Assembly (NCBI GenBank): GCA_948567375.1
Contig: OX419762.1
Span: forward strand, 42,203,034 to 42,267,033
DNA: 64,000 bases
Direction: 5' to 3'
DNA from: Lunularia cruciata
Lineage: Eukaryota > Streptophyta > Marchantiopsida > Lunulariales > Lunulariaceae
Part shown: in pieces, positions 58,189-64,000 of the stretch
Layout: the number at the start of each line of letters is the position of its first letter
How positions within the stretch are numbered: position 1 is the first letter of the stretch
The notes under the pieces: model-generated
Database searches by the model: none
What the model saw: the letters and a program-made list of their open reading frames with translations, nothing else
What the model was told of the DNA's origin: nothing
Translations under genes and position numbers: made by a program

Positions 58189-58659
58189 AGTAAATAGGGT
58201 ACTTTTGTAAATATAAATCTTTTGGGGTAGATTTATAATATCAATACTTGTTGAGGGTTATTTTGACATTTCTCCAATTAAAATAATTATAAATATTCAT
58301 AAGTTACAAAAATAGATCATTATACCCACACACCTCTATAATCACTATATTCATAAGAAACATAGAAGTTGAGGGGGGAAATCCTATATGTAAAATTATA
58401 CTTATATTGAAAATATATAATTACATTATAATCATCTCAATATTTTACACTTACATCTAATTTTTTAATAAGTCATATGCCTCTCTCATGGTCAGATTAT
58501 ATATGGTGAAGTTGCATATGATATTGATCTCAACATTTAGCATTCACTTGCAGTATCTCATAAAGAAAACTTATATGGACTACTGAAAACATCAACTAAT
58601 GATGAGATCATGTTAAGCTCAAATGTCTATTTGAACTATCATCATAATCTACTTTAATA

Positions 58660-58661
<2 letters not shown>

Positions 58662-58731
<70 letters not shown>
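58662..58731. repeat. (TA)n microsatellite, about 70 bp
   Basis: An uninterrupted run of TA dinucleotides in AT-rich sequence. Confidence 0.97.
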
Positions 58732-58734
<3 letters not shown>

Positions 58735-58990
58735 GATCATCATTATTGGAAAGATATACTTCCTCAAATGCTTTTCTATATGCTAAAACTCCATAATACA
58801 AAGTGAACGTCCTCTTTGCTCAAAAGTTTTCTTTTGATGTTTGAGAAATATATTAGTTAAGCAATTATTCTTAAAATATGAGATATCTTTATTCTCTTGC
58901 TAGTAGCAAGGATGATATAGTTAAGAGATAAAGACATAATTATTTATTTTGATACTCAATATTTATTGTCTTTCCTTTGAATAGCTATAG

Positions 58991-59540
58991 GTGTTTATCT
59001 TCAAACCATCAAAGATATGTTGCAAGTATTCAGCTCAAGAGAACAAGAGGCACTTGAATCCTCCCTTGGTTAAGATTTTATATAATAACTCTACGAATGT
59101 ATTATCCATGGCCATACCATTTTACTTTATATATGATGAGTGCCCACACTACATTGTCTTCCTTATCACAATATCAAGAGTATGGAGCAAAACCACCAAA
59201 GTTACTATAGTTGAGGAGTTTGTGGCTTGGATACATCAAGGAATTCAACACATAAAAGTGAAGTTGATCATTGTACAAAATATACAAAAGCAATATATTA
59301 ATGCTCATATGTATGATGTGAAATTCAAGGTGTGTAATAAAGTATAATTATCCATTAAAAATTTTATTTTAGTTATTACATGGAAAATATACCGCTACAA
59401 TACATTAACCCATTCACCATCATCATATTAGTTAGCATAGTAGCTTAGCTTGGAGTTTCCATCTCACATAAAATAACATCATATGTTGCATGAACCTCTA
59501 TTGAGGAAGTAAGTCTCATACACCATAATTTACAAATGTG
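58991..59540 (+). pseudogene. Ty3-type integrase relic (chromodomain family)
   Basis: The ORF 58991-59347 contains ILYNNSTNVLSMAIPFYFIY, EEFVAWIHQGIQHIKVKL and QKQYINAHMYDVKFKV, matching in order the integrase end of elements 1 and 2. Beyond its stop, broken frames to about 59540 resemble the C-terminal barrel. It is opposite in orientation to elements 1 and 2, and no LTR was identified beside it. Confidence 0.75.
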
Positions 59541-61741
59541 CAACCACCACCTTGCTTCACTTAAAGGAAGACAATCAAGAGTTTAAGATCAAGCAAAACC
59601 TCAAGAAGCTGCACTTATTCTCTACTATGAAAATATTGAGTCCTTTAATTGATAGAAATAATATCTATTATATAAAGTGAGATAGAAATCTTCAACTCAA
59701 TTAGCTAATGCATCATTACTAATTGTGTGGGTTTAACAATACCACAAGAAGTTTATTTAGCTTAAATGTATGGAGATTCATAACCAAATTTTCTTAGTCA
59801 AAGCTAAATTTAGATCACCCAACTAGTAAAAGTATTGGCAAGTAAACTTATGAGCAAAGTATACTTCAAGGTGAAGTGGGGTGAAGTTAAGTGTAGACTT
59901 TAGTGGATACCAAGAGTAATTTTTGAGTGAATTAAGAATTGACTTCTTAGGTGAAGTAAAACTAACTTATGAGTGAGGTATGAATAAGCTTATTAAATTC
60001 TATTCATCTTAGAATAGACTTAACTAATTAAAGTCTATAGGTTTGTCTCATATGTCAAATCATCAATCTGCATAAGGAATGATGATTGGCTTTGTAAAAT
60101 GATAATTGGTTCTTATGTTAGCATTTTAATATATAGAGAAGAGAGAGTGATCCTTAGGAACAGCTTACATTTGGAGTTTATTTTAGAGAGGTCTTTGTGT
60201 ATACCAAGTTACAATGATACTCAAAGGAGGAAAAATCAATATAGATGATAGATTTCTAGGAATGACTTGAGCATAAAAGTAGGTTGGCTTATCTATCTAC
60301 CAACTACAACCAACTCCAAAGACATTCAACAATAGAATCAAGTTAGAACCTCATAGACTCAAAATGTTTTAGAAGAATCAAATTCAAGTAGTAAAGATGC
60401 TTGTGAATGAAGATATAATCACCATGCAAGGAGAATTGGTTGCCTTTTTAGATTAAAAAAATGAATGAGGAGCTTTTGTACCTTCTTTTCAAAAGGATTG
60501 TGAAAATGAAATCCCACAATTACCACTTATTCTAAATTACTACTTGTAACCAAACCAATTTGGAAGAGCTAACAAAGATGCATCATGTTTATTGAAAAAG
60601 GGAAGAAACATCTACAATATATGCCCTTCAAGAAATTATTACTAAGCTACTATCTTAAATAAACTTCCTTTTCCTTTTGTATTTTTAGCTTTGACTTGAT
60701 CTTTACTAATAATATTGTCACTTTGCAGGAAGATAAAGATGTCAAGGCTTGTAAAGTTAAAATATGATCTAAGGTTTGAAGTTAAAGGTTAAGGTTTTAG
60801 TAGAGGAGGCAATTGGACAACCTAACCTCATTAAGGTCTTATTTTATATAATATTAATTTCATGTTTAACAATGTTATAATATGGAAGAAGAGGGATATG
60901 GATAGGTTTGATATATACCTTTTTAAGCAAGTATAATATCATCAATTACTTTATATTGTTATGAAGGATTGTTGAAAGTTTGAATACTTCATCACTTTGC
61001 ATCCTTTGATTTGACCGGGCTTAGGTATAAGTACTCTTTGGGCATAAATATTCCTTTGGATACAATATGAATAAAACAAGTATAATGATAATGATACCAC
61101 TCATTTTTCCTAAGGAGTATATGTTTGATATGATATCTAACTTAGGATATTATTGGCAAATTATGATAATTCATTTTAAGAATAGTTCAATATCATCAAA
61201 AAGATGAAATATACTTAGTACATTGGAGTGGACTAAATCATGATGAACTTGTCAAATGATGTGGGCAAAGATAATCAAAATGAAAAATGTCTGTATTGAA
61301 TCTTTATGCATGTACCAAGAGATATATTTTAATGTATATTATTTATAACAAAAGCTAAATTTGTGTTACTTTTGTTGAACTTGAATCAATCATCAATATG
61401 ATTATATCATAAGTGGGTAATATGCAAAAGAAAGCATCCCATTCATGAATAAATTGACATAATTTGTATGATGCAATATCCAAGAGATTCTTCAATCTCC
61501 TAGATTGATTCTTAGATCTTGAGTTATATTAGATAAGAAAAGTATCTAATTTATGATTTCCTTGTCAATATGTATTGAAGATTAGCTCTTGATGAATCTT
61601 TTAAGTCTATTTTGTGTTCAGAATTTATGAAGCTCAGATGAGGTTGGTAAGTGCTTATCGTGGTATCAATAATAGTGTTCCCTTCTCTATACTTGTAGTG
61701 TTTTTAAGTTCTAGTCTATCCTAGTCTAGTGATGCTTTGTT
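59541..61741. other. AT-rich, probable retroelement graveyard
   Basis: No gene was recognised. Composition and neighbours suggest old retroelement sequence, but I could not match a domain. Confidence 0.35.
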
Positions 61742-61950
61742 ACCATGTTTTAGAATGCAAGGAGAGAGATTATTAAGGAGGAAATCAAGAAAGTTGTAAG
61801 CCAAATTAAATTGTAGAGATTACAATGAGAACACTTGTAGGATTAAACTTGTATTTGCCCGGCAAGTGCTCTCATTGTAATCTCTACAATTTGCCTTACA
61901 ATTTTTGACTTTCTTGAGTAATCTCCCTCCTTGCATTCCCAACATGGTAT
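61742..61950. repeat. Inverted repeat of a copia-like LTR end
   Basis: The left arm 61742-61837 and right arm 61863-61948 are reverse complements with some mismatches around a 25-bp loop. Both arms include the LTR end (TTGCATTC-CAACATGGT on the right, ACCATGTTTTAGAATGCAA on the left) and AATCTCTACAATTTG-like sequence. A fragment of the same LTR occurs at about 24069-24115. Confidence 0.8.
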
Positions 61951-61955
61951 TAGAG
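61945..61955 (+). other. Primer binding site of a copia-like relic
   Basis: TGGTATTAGAG directly follows the LTR end CAACA. It is one mismatch from the initiator Met tRNA complement. It implies a retroelement body to the right, in plus orientation. Confidence 0.65.
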
Positions 61956-63600
61956 TAGCATGAAACTATGATAGATTAGAATGTAGAACCTAAAAAACTA
62001 CAATTTTAGGGAGGAGAGCACTATCATCATTAGAGGTTGTGTGAGCAACATCTGATGTAGAGGTTGGAGCCCCAAAAAAACTCCATTCACTATCGCATTG
62101 TCATATTCATCTCAAGGACAACACCAACATGAATAAACAAAGTGTAGCATTAATTCCCTAATAGTTTGAGAAAAAGCTTCACTTGTGCAATACAACAAAC
62201 CTCAAAACCAAGAATCAAATAGCAAAATAAATTTAAATAATTTATTGAAGATTTGAGCTTGATTGAAAGAAATTCCAAGAACAATGGCCATAAACACATG
62301 TTTTGTCACAAAAGATTGGCCTAAATTCAAAGGTCATTGGCTCAATCTTTGGACACAAAAAATTCAAATTAAAGTTCTAGATTGAAGGAGTTTAGTACAT
62401 TCAGTCTAGAACCAAAAAAAATCAATGTGTATAGCCAATGTTGCAACAATAGCAACATATAGAATCCCACACATGAATGTGGTAGGCACCATTGCTTGGG
62501 ACAAGAAAGATGTTCATGCTCTATTTGCCATTTTGAGATTGATTTGAGAACATCTCATTTTGATAAGTCCCTAACTGAAAAATTGCACTTATTGCATGGC
62601 AAGCATAAGAGCAAAGTTATGCTACCATAAACAACATCATTCAGATGCATCCACATGACAAGTCTATCACTCAAAATGAAGGTAATAGATAAAGTTACCC
62701 ATCATGCAAATTTGATCCAAAAATGATTCCACCAACTATTAGAGCTAAACAAGATGTTGCAATCACCATAAAAAAATCAAGAGGAGATACTTATGTTAAT
62801 ATGAAGTATGTCCTCCCAATACAATAATATCATTAACCTCGTGAAATATCACCCCGTAACAAATCTTTCAAAATATATTATGACAAGAAGAAACTGCATT
62901 GAAGTGTTCAAGCACTCTTCACTACCAACACATGGACTTACAGACCTTGTCAAAGCTTCAAAAAATCTAAACACAATATAGACTTAAAAGATAGAAAAAA
63001 GCTCATAAAAAATCCCCATGTTTGCTATTTGCAATATGAAAATTATGGCAATTGTGCTTTAGATTGCCACTCCCATCCCAAGAAACTAATGGCTAATATT
63101 AATTTAGTCATTAATGACCAAGAAAATCCATAAAAAGAAGCAAACCTAGTCACAAAACCATATGTTTGTGATTACTATTTGCAAGTCATTTTTCTTATCA
63201 ACCAAACCAAAATAAAAGTTATAAGGACACATGATGGTAGTCAACACAAGAGCAATGCATCATCTTGTGTTTGATATTGCATCCATGACTGATTTTTGAC
63301 CACTTTACTATACAAGACCACTAACTCAATACTTCTTGGTGATGTAATATTTCTGCCAATTTGTGGCACAAGAGACATACAAGTGCACTTACATAATCAA
63401 TAGGTTCTTGTTCTAATGACCATGCAATGTGTTCCACTCTTTTAGAAGAACATATTCTTCACAAATGATATCAATCATAAAGGTGGCTACCTACTTATCA
63501 TAAACTAAACTTGCAAACTCTATTGCAAAGACATGGAACTTTCTTTCTCTTTTTGAAGAAAATTATGCCTACTTAGCACAGCAATACTCCTCTTATCTCT
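61956..63600 (+). pseudogene. Copia-like gag/protease relic
   Basis: Downstream of the primer site, broken frames include a decayed zinc knuckle near 63020-63070 (VCYLQYENYGNCALDCH) and, around 63290-63460, a pattern resembling the start of a copia protease (DHFT, then a GD-V segment and a VxLHN-like segment). Stops are frequent. The assignment rests on motif order and the LTR/primer site to the left, so it is moderate. Confidence 0.5.
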
Positions 63601-64000
63601 ACATGTAGAAGAAACTAGAATCACTAGAAACTTGCAAAAATTATGAATACTAGAAAGTCCAATATACAATTATTATCTTCTCATATTCTTATGAAGAGGA
63701 TTATAAGGAAAAAAAATTAATTTACACACTCCTCTCAAATAGTACAATGGTGTTCTGTACCTCACACCCACTCAAATCACCATGAACACTCTACAAGTAA
63801 AAAATGTCTAATGAATATTCTTGTGCCACACACCTCCAAGTCATACTTTTGTTGCCTTAAAATGATTCAAAAACAAAGTTGAAGAATCAAGAATCAAGAA
63901 TCAAGAATCAAGAATCAAGCTAAAATGTCAAGCTCACATAACATTAATCTCTACACATAGTAGTACCACCAAAGATAATGATATTATTTACCATCCTTCT
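63601..64000. other. AT-rich end of window
   Basis: No gene was recognised. A short pentuple repeat of AATCAAG lies at about 63886-63920. Confidence 0.5.

Larger units (their letters stand above)
56044..58275. mobile_element. Mutator-like non-autonomous DNA transposon with long terminal inverted repeats
   Basis: The left end GGGGAAATGTCATAAATACT and the reverse complement of the right end, GGAGAAATGTCAAAATAACC, continue as inverted repeats for about 220 bp (left 56044-56265, right about 58054-58275). GG(G)AAATGTCA-type ends and long TIRs are typical of plant Mutator-like elements. The flanks AAATAAAAA (56035-56043) and AATTAAAAT (58276-58284) match at 7 of 9 bases, a possible 9-bp target duplication, though AT-richness weakens this. 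The interior has no recognisable transposase. Confidence 0.72.

Noticed and set aside
57911-58210. 99-codon ORF with two 45-residue repeats
   Set aside because: It is the 135-bp tandem duplication inside a transposon terminal repeat; the open frame follows from a repeat length divisible by three.

Overview
The window looks like nuclear DNA of a land plant. It has plant-type intron-rich genes, a plant ATL-class RING-H2 ligase, an ISS1/VAS1-type aromatic aminotransferase and large blocks of decayed Ty3 and copia-like retrotransposons with plant initiator-Met-tRNA primer sites. A tail of a non-LTR reverse transcriptase resembles elements I associate with bryophytes and algae, so a moss or liverwort is a reasonable guess, but nothing here proves it. 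Three host protein-coding genes can be supported. Two of them appear only after splicing, because no single open reading frame covers them.

Region by region. 1-5106 (+): a ten-exon gene for a 281-residue protein with two RRM domains, with an upstream ORF that ends in an AUG-UAG placed just before the main start. 5107-5909: convergent 3' flanks. 5910-9495 (-): a nine-exon aminotransferase gene of 398 residues; exon 7 and its flanks are tandemly duplicated, and the second exon copy has lost one base. 9.5-24.9 kb: mostly featureless intergenic DNA with some local repeats. 24.9-29.5 kb (+): two decayed Ty3 elements. 29.5-36.6 kb (-): a decayed chromodomain-type Ty3 element whose right LTR is split by a solo LTR of the same family. 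37.17-44.05 kb (-): a better preserved chromodomain Ty3 element with perfect 5-bp target duplication, itself carrying a nested solo LTR and inserted into a minisatellite. 44-48.8 kb: a 331-bp inverted-repeat element, a GTAC cluster next to a TATA-like box, and a frameshifted non-LTR reverse-transcriptase tail (-). 48.8-51.2 kb: a probable long leader followed by an intronless ATL RING-H2 gene (+). 51.2-56 kb: intergenic DNA with a dispersed repeat that forms a 63-bp-arm hairpin, and a 58-bp tandem repeat. 56.04-58.28 kb: a 2.2-kb Mutator-like non-autonomous element with long, asymmetric terminal inverted repeats. 58.3-64 kb: AT-rich retroelement graveyard with a Ty3 integrase relic and a copia-like relic headed by an inverted LTR end.

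The three host genes belong to RNA binding, amino-acid/auxin-ethylene metabolism and ubiquitin ligation; nothing suggests they act together. I found no convincing new biological system. The strongest observations are the decayed tandem exon in the aminotransferase gene, the AUG-UAG upstream ORF, the nested same-family LTR insertions with readable target duplications, and the Mutator-like element with unidentified cargo.
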